Source: CALMEE01 sp041748315 (GTDB lineage: Bacteria > Planctomycetota > Planctomycetia > Pirellulales > Pirellulaceae). From it: 44,902 bases of DNA. The stretch's first letter is position 1. Every line of letters begins with the position of its first letter. Location of the stretch: the NCBI GenBank assembly GCA_041748315.1, contig JBGTDM010000012.1, positions 1 through 44,902 on the forward strand. The letters are read 5' to 3'. The notes under the pieces were generated by a model. The model was not told where the DNA came from, ran no database searches, and saw only the letters and a list, made by a program, of their open reading frames with translations. Made by a program: the position numbers and the translations under genes. Shown here in pieces: positions 24,985-34,218 of the stretch.

Positions 24985-27813
24985 CTACCAATCAAGTATA
25001 ACTCGTCTAAAGCCAAATCGTTCCATCGGCAAGATCACTTGATCCTTTACGATTTCAACGACATCTGATTGATTTCCGATCAAATCGATAACCGTTGCTC
25101 GTTGCGGGGCCATTGGGCAGGTTACCTTGAGCTGGCATTCGCGCCCCTCAGTCTCCTTCAACCAAATCTCGATTCGTTTGCCATTCGAAGCCGTCATCTC
25201 GACACTCCACTCAATTGGAATCACATTACGTCGATTGAAGTGAAACACCCAACCGGAGGGGTTGTGGGGGGCAGCTTGAGAATACGTAGCTGACATCGGT
25301 GTCAATCGGGCAAACGCTTCATGCAATGGACTTTTGACATCAACTCCGATTCCCATACAAAAAGAGGTCTGCGACTCGGCTGCGGGAATAAGGAGACAAT
25401 CCAAGGTCCGATAGCCATCGCGTCGATGATATGGCATACCACCAGTAAACAATGTCGTCGTGTGCGGGCCAGAGTCAATTTCCAAATACAACGGGGACTC
25501 GATACGGCTCGATGTTACCTGATCATGATGTTCATTGATTGCTCGTCGCAATGGTGCCGCCTCATTGCTCCAGGCAAATCTCGCTGAAAAATACTCGACC
25601 CAGGGATTGGGGCGCACCGTCGTCAAAGGGGTCAGATCCATCCGGATATCGAACACCCGAATACCGCGAATCACGGTCACCGTTTGTACAAATTCCGCAA
25701 CTCTTTGTTCCTCACATATAAGTTGCCCTCGCGATACCATCGTCGCGCGCACCCGGTTTTCCTCGACAAACTCCCAGGACTCACGTTGCATTTGCGAGTA
25801 AACCACATCGTCGCGACCGCGACTACGACGTTGGTCCGCCTTGCGAAACGCGATCTGTTGTGACAACAGATTCCCCCGCTCATTGTACAGCATCACCGAA
25901 CGGATTCCGCCCGTGTTTGGATCCGACGTGATTTGAAAAAACTCGTTGCGCAATACCTGACCATCCACGAGCGAGAGTACGCGAGCGGCCGAGGGAACTC
26001 GATCCTGATGCTTCAAAAAGACAAAACCCATCGCAGGAACATCAACCACAGCTTGCAAACCGCGATCTGTTTTCTCTTGACAATAGATCACCTGATCCTG
26101 ATCGCAATGTATTCCCTGTGCGTCCAAGCAGAACCATTGACGGCGCGACACAGAATGCGGATTGACAATCAACGTACCCCCGGCGGGAAATTCACGTGTG
26201 CAAATAAGTTTCGTGAATGTCGCGACCGCGTGTTGCAGCAGAGGTTCCGACTTGTCACTTAACGCCTGGCTATTCCTCCCATCTGTCGCAGCGGCAATTT
26301 CAGAATGTAAATCAGACATCTGAGAATGACTTAGGAAGGTCGCTAGGCCAGGGTTGTCCGTGGACTGGCTCGTCTCATCGGAGTGAACAACATAGGGGGC
26401 CGACATTGCCTGCAAAGCGGCGGCCGCTCTAAGCTCGGTAACCGCCTTCCAATAGTCGCACCAACGACTAACCGGATTTGAGTCACCACGAACGATCGCC
26501 TGCTTGTGACAAGGGCTTTGATAGTCGTCAGCCACCCAACGCTGTTTCGAATTCGTTTCGAAGTCAGACTCAAAAAACTCCGTCAATAGCACAAACCGTC
26601 CCAATGTCTGGCCAAATTGAGTCGCGATCATCAGGTCCCGATACCACGGACTATATTGTCCAGCCCAATGGACGAAACTGATGACCGCTTGATGCCGACG
26701 ATCGATGGCTTGGCTGATTTTTCCAGAGAGCTGCAAAAAAGTTTCTGCCAACGTCGCATCCAGAGGTGATTCTGCCAATGTTGGTATCGATTCGTTGCCA
26801 AAACCACTCCAGGAAATCACATTATCGGGGTGCGTCGGGAACCGACCGTCATCCATCGTGGAATGCAGGGCACCGACGAAACCACTCTGTTTCAAGATTT
26901 GCGGATAGCTGGGATTGATTCCAAATTTCTGTCGTGCGAAAACCGTGGCCGACTGACCCAGGGTATTCAAAAACTTCTGTCGGCCCTTGCTAAAAAGATG
27001 AACCAGCGACGTAAAACTTAATAGATTCGAGTTAAGTTCGCTGGCCTCGCCACCAACGATGCATACCTGTTTGTCGTCGATGCCTTGTTGGATCAAGTCT
27101 CGCAAATCTTGGTTTTGTTCCAAAATCGAGAGACTGGTTCGATCGACCAACACATTTTGACGTTTAAGTTCCACTTGACCAGGGACTCGCTTAATTTGGT
27201 TTTCGCTAGCGAGTGTCCAATCAATCAACATGATCTCGTTAGCAAAGTACCGATTGCGTTCTTCTGACAACAAGTCAAAACAGCCCATAAGTTCCTGCTG
27301 CAATTGTTGCTCTGAGCCATCGACGGCCGCCTGCGCTGCTCGAAGCAACAATCGCTCGAACTGGGTGTGGTCCAAACTGCTGGAATACCGGTATTGCCGG
27401 GTCAGTATTTGAACCTGAAGATAGATGTAGCCCAAGGCAAAGAAAAAGTCAGTTCGTTCTGGCGGAACCAGATTCGAAAGCCCGGCTTTCGCAAGACAAT
27501 CGTTCGCAATCGCTTCACGAGTGCCAACCGGCTGCAATATAATCCCGTTCTGCTCACCGACTCGCTGCTCAAAGCCGACCGGCAATCGCTGCACTGAAAC
27601 TTGAGGGCAGACAAACAAGTATTCTGCACAGTCTTCCGGTGGCGAGTCAACTCGATGCCAGACCGGAACAGCACCGCTCGCTGCGATCAGAACAGGATGC
27701 CATAGGGCGGACCAATTGGCTAACAAATTCTCGGCTTCGTCGCCAGTCAGATGCGTCGGAAAATCTTCCCAGCCATGGCACGAAATGAGTAGTCGCAGGT
27801 GGGAAATTTTCAT
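24985..27813 (-). CDS. Divergent GH38 alpha-mannosidase-like protein, possibly inactive
   Basis: A 942 aa cytoplasmic-looking protein (no signal peptide). The region around FGINPSYPQILKQSGF (about residues 300-320) matches the block that in bacterial family 38 enzymes reads P-D-x-FG-x3-LPQIL. The second half has the GH38 C-terminal beta-sandwich style (DPNTGGIRSVMLYNERGNLL). The nucleophile Asp expected before FG is replaced (ARQKFG), and the usual N-terminal zinc HxD motif is not seen near ISCHGWEDF. It may be inactive or use other residues. It sits directly upstream of cmk and plsC, which is not an expected setting for a glycosidase. Domain assignment is by eye only. Confidence 0.65.
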   Translation of the reverse strand: MKISHLRLLISCHGWEDFPTHLTGDEAENLLANWSALWHPVLIAASGAVPVWHRVDSPPEDCAEYLFVCPQVSVQRLPVGFEQRVGEQNGIILQPVGTREAIANDCLAKAGLSNLVPPERTDFFFALGYIYLQVQILTRQYRYSSSLDHTQFERLLLRAAQAAVDGSEQQLQQELMGCFDLLSEERNRYFANEIMLIDWTLASENQIKRVPGQVELKRQNVLVDRTSLSILEQNQDLRDLIQQGIDDKQVCIVGGEASELNSNLLSFTSLVHLFSKGRQKFLNTLGQSATVFARQKFGINPSYPQILKQSGFVGALHSTMDDGRFPTHPDNVISWSGFGNESIPTLAESPLDATLAETFLQLSGKISQAIDRRHQAVISFVHWAGQYSPWYRDLMIATQFGQTLGRFVLLTEFFESDFETNSKQRWVADDYQSPCHKQAIVRGDSNPVSRWCDYWKAVTELRAAAALQAMSAPYVVHSDETSQSTDNPGLATFLSHSQMSDLHSEIAAATDGRNSQALSDKSEPLLQHAVATFTKLICTREFPAGGTLIVNPHSVSRRQWFCLDAQGIHCDQDQVIYCQEKTDRGLQAVVDVPAMGFVFLKHQDRVPSAARVLSLVDGQVLRNEFFQITSDPNTGGIRSVMLYNERGNLLSQQIAFRKADQRRSRGRDDVVYSQMQRESWEFVEENRVRATMVSRGQLICEEQRVAEFVQTVTVIRGIRVFDIRMDLTPLTTVRPNPWVEYFSARFAWSNEAAPLRRAINEHHDQVTSSRIESPLYLEIDSGPHTTTLFTGGMPYHRRDGYRTLDCLLIPAAESQTSFCMGIGVDVKSPLHEAFARLTPMSATYSQAAPHNPSGWVFHFNRRNVIPIEWSVEMTASNGKRIEIWLKETEGRECQLKVTCPMAPQRATVIDLIGNQSDVVEIVKDQVILPMERFGFRRVILDW

Positions 27814-28235
27814 TCAGACAATATTTAAATCGAGATTCGTGCCAGATTGGAAAGATGTTGAACAACAATTATAGACGGATTTTGAACTTTTGACTTGGCC
27901 ACAATCAGATTATGCCGTTGTTCAATCGACTATTTTCGTTCGAAACAGCGAGACGTCAACGACTAAACTTGAACCCGCGAGAAAATTCGGTTGACCCTCG
28001 CCCGAGGATTGAGCCATCGGTCGCCATTACCAGTTTTCAAATTCCGGTAAACGATCGTCGCGATCAAGTGCACAACTGCCCTACGAACACAGCCATGATG
28101 CTTTTGCGTTCCAGGTCATAACGTTCCACCGTTCAACCATCATTGACCGAGTTCCGGGTGTTAACAAGCCGACTCGTTGAACAAGCGAAATTCAGCCTAC
28201 AACCGGTGCAATAGCGCAGAAAGTTTAAGCTTCCG
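27814..28235. other. Intergenic upstream of the GH38-like gene
   Basis: These are about 420 bases. A 69-codon plus-strand frame (27912-28121) has no ribosome site and no family resemblance and is not called. No terminator or RNA gene was recognised. Confidence 0.4.
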
Positions 28236-28988
28236 CTACTTGATCCAAAGTCGTTGATACATTGGCGGCGTGCAATTTCCAGGCAAACAATATCCTAGAG
28301 GGAAGTCACAATCGTAAGGATGCTCGCTTAACATATTCAACGGCAACAATCCCGTCGAAATGAAAAAACGAGCCGCCGAAAAATAGGGTTGGATCAGGTC
28401 GTGTCGAGTCTGACCATAACGCTCCAGAACCACATCTTCAAAATAAAGTGGCTGGTAGCGAATGTCCGCCCCACACCAGTACACGCCAAGCGGCATGTAG
28501 GGACGCGGGTAGTATGAACCATAGACGCCCGAGTGTAGCTCAAACGATCGATCAGTCGGTTGAACTCGACTAAAGTCGCGAATGTCGACCTCGATCAATT
28601 CAAGCGGCGTACTTAGTAACGCGATTTCGTAGCGCTGTCCGTCAACGACCCGCACGATTCCCGTCTGGTCCGATTCACCTTCAGGCACAGGATCTTGATC
28701 CGCCGAGATTTGCATACTGGTCAACTCGGACCGGTCACTTCCTAAAACCGTTGGCAAGAAAACAATTCCTGACACCACCGTATCATTCTCATCGTTTTCG
28801 AATTGTGATCGACTTTGCTCTTTGTTTGACTTGGGTAGCGATCTTATGGGCTGCGTCCCGACGGCCACCCCATTCGATTCCAGTACGTTGGTCAGCTCAT
28901 TTTGAGCACTTGCCAGCAAGAGTGGCAACAGCCACATTGCAATAACTGTCAAAGGTAATTGGCACCAACCGTTCCGTTGAGTGTTCAT
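28236..28988 (-). CDS. Exported protein of unknown function
   Basis: This 250 aa protein has an N-terminal signal peptide (hydrophobic core VIAMWLLPLLLASA). A variable acidic middle follows, then a conserved-looking aromatic and proline-rich C-terminus including YYPRPYMPLGVYWCGADIRY and FFISTGLLPLN, with four Cys near the end (DCDFPLGYC, GNC). The pattern of conserved Cys, Trp and Tyr suggests a folded secreted domain, but no family was recognised. ATG 28988 has AGGA upstream and is preferred over a TTG at 29003. Neighbours (GH38-like, DUF4286) give no clue to function. Confidence 0.7.
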   Translation of the reverse strand: MNTQRNGWCQLPLTVIAMWLLPLLLASAQNELTNVLESNGVAVGTQPIRSLPKSNKEQSRSQFENDENDTVVSGIVFLPTVLGSDRSELTSMQISADQDPVPEGESDQTGIVRVVDGQRYEIALLSTPLELIEVDIRDFSRVQPTDRSFELHSGVYGSYYPRPYMPLGVYWCGADIRYQPLYFEDVVLERYGQTRHDLIQPYFSAARFFISTGLLPLNMLSEHPYDCDFPLGYCLPGNCTPPMYQRLWIK

Positions 28989-29213
28989 ACTATTGTCCTG
29001 CAAACCGGGAAGCGACCGTGAAGCTCAATTGCGAGTTCCGGTTATTGCGAATATCGGAATTCTATCGAACACTCCTGAAAAAACGTCATGAAACAGGGAA
29101 AACCCGAATAATCGGCATAGTTTATTTCGGTGAGAAAAAGGGGGATCGATAAGCCTTAACGGCCATCGTCGATCCACCAGACTCCGAACCGCTCAGTACA
29201 AGAGGAACGATTG

Positions 29214-29528
29214 TTAATCGGGAAATGCGAACAGCATTTCGCCCGTGGTCCGTTCGTAAGAAAGTCCCAGATCGAGCGGAAAAAGCTCCAATCCCTCCGC
29301 ACGCAAACGTGGTGCATGATCTCGCTCGTAGATTTCAAACTCGCCTCGCGAGTTGAACTGATATCGAATCTCGTACGTCGGAACATCGGTATCCATCTTC
29401 ACGACGCTGGCGGATTTGGCGCCGCACTCCAGCACTTCCTCGATATGTACGTCGCGCATCCATGCGAGCCAATGATCAATGGATTGCACGTCACCTCGAA
29501 ATCGACAACGAACGGTATAAAGAAACAT
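29214..29528 (-). CDS. DUF4286-family small protein
   Basis: 104 aa. The pattern of a short N-terminal strand (LYTVRCRF), then WLAWMRDVHIEEVLECG, then YEIRYQFNS and the closing DHAPRLRAEGLELFP matches DUF4286, a small ferredoxin-like-fold family of unknown function found in Bacteroidetes, Planctomycetes and others. It lies 40 bases after cysC on the same strand and may share its transcript. A link to sulfur metabolism is not supported by sequence. Confidence 0.8.
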   Translation of the reverse strand: MFLYTVRCRFRGDVQSIDHWLAWMRDVHIEEVLECGAKSASVVKMDTDVPTYEIRYQFNSRGEFEIYERDHAPRLRAEGLELFPLDLGLSYERTTGEMLFAFPD

Positions 29529-29568
29529 GTCTCAATGCTTTCAAGAAAACGGGTCAACTGGAGCGCGG

Positions 29569-30225
29569 TTAACCATTTAATTGTGGTTTCGTCGTATCTA
29601 AATACTCGACGACTTGTCTTGCCAGATGTTCCGGCGTACCGGCATCACCGGCTAAAACAATTTCCGGATTCAAGGGAGATTCATAAGGAGCATCAATTCC
29701 GGTAAAGCCACGGATCTCGCCGGCGCGCGCCTTTTTGTACAAACCCTTGGGATCGCGCGATTCGCAAATCTCCAGTGGCGTATTCACAAACACTTCAATG
29801 AAATCGTGTGCACCTCCAAGTCGCGTTACGTAGTCTCGAACCAAATCTCGGTCGCGGCGATAGGGACTCACAAAGGCAGTCAAAGCAATGAAACCGGCAC
29901 CGCAAAGAATCTCTGCGACGGCTCCGATACGACGGATATTCTCCTCGCGATCCTGAGGTGCAAAGCCCAAGCCGAAACGCTGAGCAAACTCGACGCCGTA
30001 GATCGGTTCCAGGAGTTCTCTGCTGGCATTCAGGCCATGCCGGACGTTGTCACCATCGAGCACATAGCTGAGGACTTGCCGTTCATTCAATAACACATCG
30101 ACCGCATTGGCAACCGTACTTTTCCCGCTTCCGCTCAACCCGGTAAACCAGACGACATTTCCTCGTGGTCGAACCACCTGATGGTCGTGCCAAGTCACTA
30201 GTGTTTTCTCATTCATATCAGTCAT
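29569..30225 (-). CDS. cysC: Adenylyl-sulfate kinase
   Basis: Phosphorylates APS to PAPS, the activated sulfate used for sulfate reduction or sulfation. It has the P-loop GLSGSGKS (29-36), DGDNVRHGLN (57-66), FAPQDREENIRRIG, and the family stretch AFVSPYRRDRD. The length of 218 aa is normal. ATG 30225 or 30216 is the likely start. A longer open frame reaches 30675, but its extra residues are translated from a palindromic repeat and the antisense of hemL, so it is rejected. CysDN ATP sulfurylase is not in the window. Confidence 0.94.
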   Translation of the reverse strand: MTDMNEKTLVTWHDHQVVRPRGNVVWFTGLSGSGKSTVANAVDVLLNERQVLSYVLDGDNVRHGLNASRELLEPIYGVEFAQRFGLGFAPQDREENIRRIGAVAEILCGAGFIALTAFVSPYRRDRDLVRDYVTRLGGAHDFIEVFVNTPLEICESRDPKGLYKKARAGEIRGFTGIDAPYESPLNPEIVLAGDAGTPEHLARQVVEYLDTTKPQLNG

Positions 30226-30323
30226 TCTCAATTTGGCAGCGCCAGTGCAACGCCGAAAAAACGACCTCCGATTATCGCCGCACCAACGCAATCGGGTCCG
30301 TATTATACTCGCAAAGCGTCGAA

Positions 30324-30390
30324 CCTCGGAGAGGTCGGACGCTAAACACATTACACATTGTCGCCGACCTCTCCGAGGTCGGACGCTGAA
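30324..30390. repeat. Palindromic repeat related to the one at 4662-4772
   Basis: The arms CCTCGGAGAGGTCGG (30324-30338) and CCGACCTCTCCGAGG (30364-30378) are perfect 15 bp inverted repeats around a 25-base loop. The direct motif GAGGTCGGACGCT occurs twice, at about 30331 and 30374. The loop contains GCTAAACACATT, also present in the pst-island repeat. It lies between hemL and cysC on the leading side of cysC and could act as a bidirectional hairpin. Confidence 0.75.
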
Positions 30391-30457
30391 CCCTTGTTCG
30401 ACGGGCGATCGGTTGGCCGAACAAGTGTCCTGGGCAGAGGAAGTTGCTTGCGCTTGT

Positions 30458-31741
30458 TTAAGTTTGGGCCGCGAATGCGCTTGTGACCGCTTCAATGGTT
30501 TGCTGGATTTCAGACTCGCTATGGGCTGACGAGATAAAACTGGCTTCGAACGACGAGGGTGCAAGAAAAATGCCCTGATTGAGCAATGAGTGAAAGACTC
30601 GGGTGAACAAATCGACGTCGCCTCGATTAACCTCCGTCCAATTCCTGGGTTGATCTTTCTGAAAATGGATTCCACTCATCGTCCCCATTCTCGACACGGT
30701 GATCGGGATTCCGGCGGATGCTGCTGCTCCCCGCCAACCTTCGTCCAACTTCATCCCTACTTTTACGATATCTGCAAAATAACCATCCTGAAAAAGTTGC
30801 TGAAGGGTCGCAATCCCGGCAGCCATTGCCAACGGATTTGCCGACAACGTGCCGGCCTGATAGGTTTTCCCCAAAGGTGCCAGATGGCGCATGATGTCCG
30901 CCCGACCACCAAACGCACCGACCGGCAATCCACCACCGATCACTTTTCCCAAAGTCGTCAAATCGGGGTTGATTCCAAACAACCCCTGGGCGCCGTTTAA
31001 GTCGACTCGAAATCCAGTCATCACTTCATCGAAAATCAACAGTGCGCCGCTGCGATCGCACTGCTGTCGCAAGCCGCTTAGAAATCCATCGATTGGAGGA
31101 ACGAAATTCATATTACCAGCGACAGGTTCGACAATGATTGCCGCTACCTCGTGTCGGTGGACGTCGAGCAGTCGAGCGACGGCATCCAGGTCATTGTAAG
31201 GTGCCGTCAAAGTGTCAGCGGTGGTGCCCGAGGTCACCCCGGGTGAATCCGGGAGCCCCAGCGTCGCGACTCCAGATCCAGCTTGAACCAAAAGGCTATC
31301 GACATGGCCGTGGTAGCATCCTTCAAACTTAATCACCTTTGTTTTCCCGGTTGCAGCGCGTGCCAAACGAATTGCACTCATCACAGCTTCCGTACCGGAA
31401 TTGACAAATCGCAACATCTCGACGCTGGGCAGTTTTGAACGAATCAATTCCGCAAGCTGAATGGCCAATGGTGTTGGCATTCCGAAACTGGTCCCCCGTT
31501 GAGCCGTGCGCACAATCGCGTCGACAACCGCATGATGCGCGTGACCCAAAATCAGTGGACCGTAGGAGAGTACATAATCGATATACGCTTTTTTCTCGAC
31601 ATCGTAAATCCAGGCGCCTTGACCTCGTTCGATGAAAGGCGGTACGCCGCCGACCGACCGAAACGACCGAACGGGCGAATTGACGCCACCGGGGAAAATG
31701 TGTTTCGCTTGCTGAAATAATTCTGACGAAGTTTTATTCAT
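30458..31741 (-). CDS. hemL: Glutamate-1-semialdehyde 2,1-aminomutase
   Basis: This PLP enzyme converts glutamate-1-semialdehyde to 5-aminolevulinate, the second step after HemA. The product is 427 aa from ATG 31741. The N-terminal FPGGVNSPVRSF is diagnostic, and the PLP Lys is in TTLGKVIGGG, with FDEVMTGFR upstream. The start overlaps the hemY stop by eight bases (ATGAATAA), so hemL is translationally coupled and is the last gene of the heme run. The frame extends upstream inside hemY, but that extension is not credible. Confidence 0.96.
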   Translation of the reverse strand: MNKTSSELFQQAKHIFPGGVNSPVRSFRSVGGVPPFIERGQGAWIYDVEKKAYIDYVLSYGPLILGHAHHAVVDAIVRTAQRGTSFGMPTPLAIQLAELIRSKLPSVEMLRFVNSGTEAVMSAIRLARAATGKTKVIKFEGCYHGHVDSLLVQAGSGVATLGLPDSPGVTSGTTADTLTAPYNDLDAVARLLDVHRHEVAAIIVEPVAGNMNFVPPIDGFLSGLRQQCDRSGALLIFDEVMTGFRVDLNGAQGLFGINPDLTTLGKVIGGGLPVGAFGGRADIMRHLAPLGKTYQAGTLSANPLAMAAGIATLQQLFQDGYFADIVKVGMKLDEGWRGAAASAGIPITVSRMGTMSGIHFQKDQPRNWTEVNRGDVDLFTRVFHSLLNQGIFLAPSSFEASFISSAHSESEIQQTIEAVTSAFAAQT

Positions 31742-33167
31742 CGCTGCTCTTTGTTTGCCTAAGGTAGTTAATCGATAACTCAGCGACTCGGAGTCCATCC
31801 CGGATGCAGTCGGGAATGCCGACACCATGATACGACGCCCCGCAGAGCGCGATTCCGGGAAGGCTTGTTAACTCTCGTTCAATGTCGTTGATCCGCGCCA
31901 AATGTTGAAGGTCGTATTGCGGTGATCCTTGAATCCAGCGTTTGACCAGATAGCCCTCGGGCACCATATCCACCTGCATTGTGCGACGAATATCGGCGAT
32001 AACTTGCTCAACGATCTGTTCATCGCTTAACGAGTCATCGAGTTCCTGGCCATCGCGGCCAACAAAAGCGCGGATCAATTTATAATCCTGAGGGGCGCGG
32101 CCAATATGTTTGGAAGATGTCCAGGTGAGTGCGGTGACTGTTTGTTGATATCGTTCGGGAACAACAAAGCCATAACCCTTCAATGCATGGTTCATATGAT
32201 CATTGCGGCACCAGAGGTTCACGACTGCTGTGGATGCATGTTGTATGGACTGCAACAGCGTCGACAACACTGGCATCAATTCGCGCAAGACGGTTGCGGC
32301 AACAAATGCGGGGGTCGCCAGAATCACCATCTCGTAATCTTTCAGGGTGATCGGCGAGTCCTCGATGGTTTGAAATCGATATCGGCTATCATTCTGATGC
32401 ACTTGCGTAACGACTGTATTGAGATGAATGGTTGTCTGTTTCAGTCGCGACTGCAACGCAGTCACAAGTTCATTCATCCCCTCGGGAAAAGTTGCAAAAG
32501 CGGCTGGTGAACCGGTCGCTGGTGAACTGGCTCGCGCGGATCTCCGCATGCCACGCAACACGCTTCCCCATTTTCGTTCCAACTGCTTCAAGTCCGGAAA
32601 CGTAGCCATAAGACTCAGCCGATCACCTCGGCCCGCATAGATCCCACACAACAGGGGTTGGATTAAATTCTCATAAGCTTGGCGACCGAAACGCCGCTGT
32701 ATGAAACTGGCAATCGATTCATCTTCAAGCCTACGGTTTGAGGGAACGATGTATTCCAACAGAAACCGGACTTTGCCAACGGTCGTCAGCAACCGGGATT
32801 GAAACAATGGTTTCAGGCGAGCAGGGACCAAGCCGGATAGGCCTTCAGGGATTTCACGCAGCCCCGTTCCATTCCATATAAACGTCCCCTTATTGTTCAA
32901 GTCGGTGCCGCGTAAACGCTCTTCGATACCCAGGTCTCGACAAAGTTGTATCCCGTGCGGTTTTCTAGTCAGAAAGCTTTCGGCACCTTGCTCCAGAATC
33001 AATTGCTCGCGCACCAACGTTTCTATTTTTCCACCACAACGAGAACTTGCTTCGATCAAATCGATTTCCAGGAACTCCAATCCTCCGCAGCGTTGTTCAA
33101 TGTAGAATGCAGCCGCGAGCCCCGAAATTCCCGCGCCGATGATCGCAATTCTACGTGGTTTGTTCAT
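31734..33167 (-). CDS. hemY: Coproporphyrinogen/protoporphyrinogen oxidase (HemY/CgoX)
   Basis: An FAD oxidase of 477 aa that removes six electrons from the porphyrinogen ring. It has the FAD dinucleotide motif GAGISGLAAA (about 11-20), the substrate-side ALTWTSSKH, and the C-terminal FAD block GIALCGASYHGVGIPDC. With HemQ in the same operon it most likely acts on coproporphyrinogen III. The start overlaps hemE by 17 bases. Some organisms call it hemG. Confidence 0.93.
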   Translation of the reverse strand: MNKPRRIAIIGAGISGLAAAFYIEQRCGGLEFLEIDLIEASSRCGGKIETLVREQLILEQGAESFLTRKPHGIQLCRDLGIEERLRGTDLNNKGTFIWNGTGLREIPEGLSGLVPARLKPLFQSRLLTTVGKVRFLLEYIVPSNRRLEDESIASFIQRRFGRQAYENLIQPLLCGIYAGRGDRLSLMATFPDLKQLERKWGSVLRGMRRSARASSPATGSPAAFATFPEGMNELVTALQSRLKQTTIHLNTVVTQVHQNDSRYRFQTIEDSPITLKDYEMVILATPAFVAATVLRELMPVLSTLLQSIQHASTAVVNLWCRNDHMNHALKGYGFVVPERYQQTVTALTWTSSKHIGRAPQDYKLIRAFVGRDGQELDDSLSDEQIVEQVIADIRRTMQVDMVPEGYLVKRWIQGSPQYDLQHLARINDIERELTSLPGIALCGASYHGVGIPDCIRDGLRVAELSINYLRQTKSSDE

Positions 33168-34218
33168 GAACGTAATCCACCAGTCTGCGAACCATCTCGA
33201 CCGGCGTCCATTGAAGCACTCCGTGTCCCAGATTGAAGATATGGCCGTTTCGTCCTCGAGTCAATTTGAGAATCGAATCGACTTGCGGTTTGACTGCCGA
33301 CCAATCAGCGAGCAGTAAAGTCGGGTCGAGATTTCCCTGTATCGCCTGCTCTCGACCAATTCGATTCCAGGCGTCGTCGATGGATAACCGCCAATCGATG
33401 CCCACCACATCGCCGCCACAGTCGGCGATCTGTTCAATATAAGTTCCCGTTCCCGTACTGAAATTGATGATCGGAACCTGCTCGGTTTGAAGTGTTGTGA
33501 ACAGCGAGCGGTTGAAGGGGGCAACATACGCTTCATAATCCGCTGGCGAAAGAATCCCGGCCCAGGAATCGAAAACCTGAAGGACCGCAGCCCCACTTTG
33601 TTTTTGTGCAATCAGGTAACTCGAAACCAATTGCGTCAGCAGGTCCATTAATGTATTCCAAACGGCTGGATGACTATACATCATTTTTTTGGCTTGTTCA
33701 AAACTCTTTGAACCACTCCCTTGGATTGCATAACAAGCCAATGTAAAAGGCGCTCCGGAAAAACCAATGAGCGGAATGCCTCGCGGTTCAAGTCTTTCTT
33801 TGAGTAACGTGATTGCTTCCAGGGTGGGACCCATGACTTCACGAATATCCGGAAGTTGCAGACGTTCAATCCGCTCAATACCCCGTAATGGATTGGCAAA
33901 TACGGGGCCTTCACCCTTAACAAACTCCAAATCGAGCCCGAACCCGGTCAACGGCGGTAAGATGTCGGAAAAAATAATTGCGGCATCAAGGCCAAACGCC
34001 TCGATGGGCTGCATCGTGATTTCGGCAGCGAGTTCCGGGTCATTGATCAGCTCGAGCATCGAGTGATGATCGCGAATCCGTCGGTATTCCGGCATGTATC
34101 GGCCTGCCTGACGCATCAGCCAGATCGGGCGAACGTCAACGGGCTCCATTCGGCACGCTTTTAAAAAGCGCGACTGTTGTACGCGATTGTTGAGCAGGGT
34201 TGTCTCGGGTTCCTTCAT
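33151..34218 (-). CDS. hemE: Uroporphyrinogen decarboxylase
   Basis: Converts uroporphyrinogen III to coproporphyrinogen III. The N-terminal signature RPIWLMRQAGRYMPEYR is intact, as is IIFSDILPPL with the conserved Asp. The product is 355 aa from ATG 34218, which overlaps the hemQ stop in an ATGA arrangement. A longer upstream frame (to 34260) is disfavoured. Normal length. Confidence 0.96.
   Translation of the reverse strand: MKEPETTLLNNRVQQSRFLKACRMEPVDVRPIWLMRQAGRYMPEYRRIRDHHSMLELINDPELAAEITMQPIEAFGLDAAIIFSDILPPLTGFGLDLEFVKGEGPVFANPLRGIERIERLQLPDIREVMGPTLEAITLLKERLEPRGIPLIGFSGAPFTLACYAIQGSGSKSFEQAKKMMYSHPAVWNTLMDLLTQLVSSYLIAQKQSGAAVLQVFDSWAGILSPADYEAYVAPFNRSLFTTLQTEQVPIINFSTGTGTYIEQIADCGGDVVGIDWRLSIDDAWNRIGREQAIQGNLDPTLLLADWSAVKPQVDSILKLTRGRNGHIFNLGHGVLQWTPVEMVRRLVDYVHEQTT

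Noticed and set aside
27912..28121. 69-codon plus-strand frame
   Set aside because: Basic, compositionally biased, no ribosome site; probably chance.
30226..30675. N-terminal extension of the cysC frame by 150 residues
   Set aside because: It runs through a palindromic repeat and antisense hemL; the adenylyl-sulfate kinase domain needs none of it.
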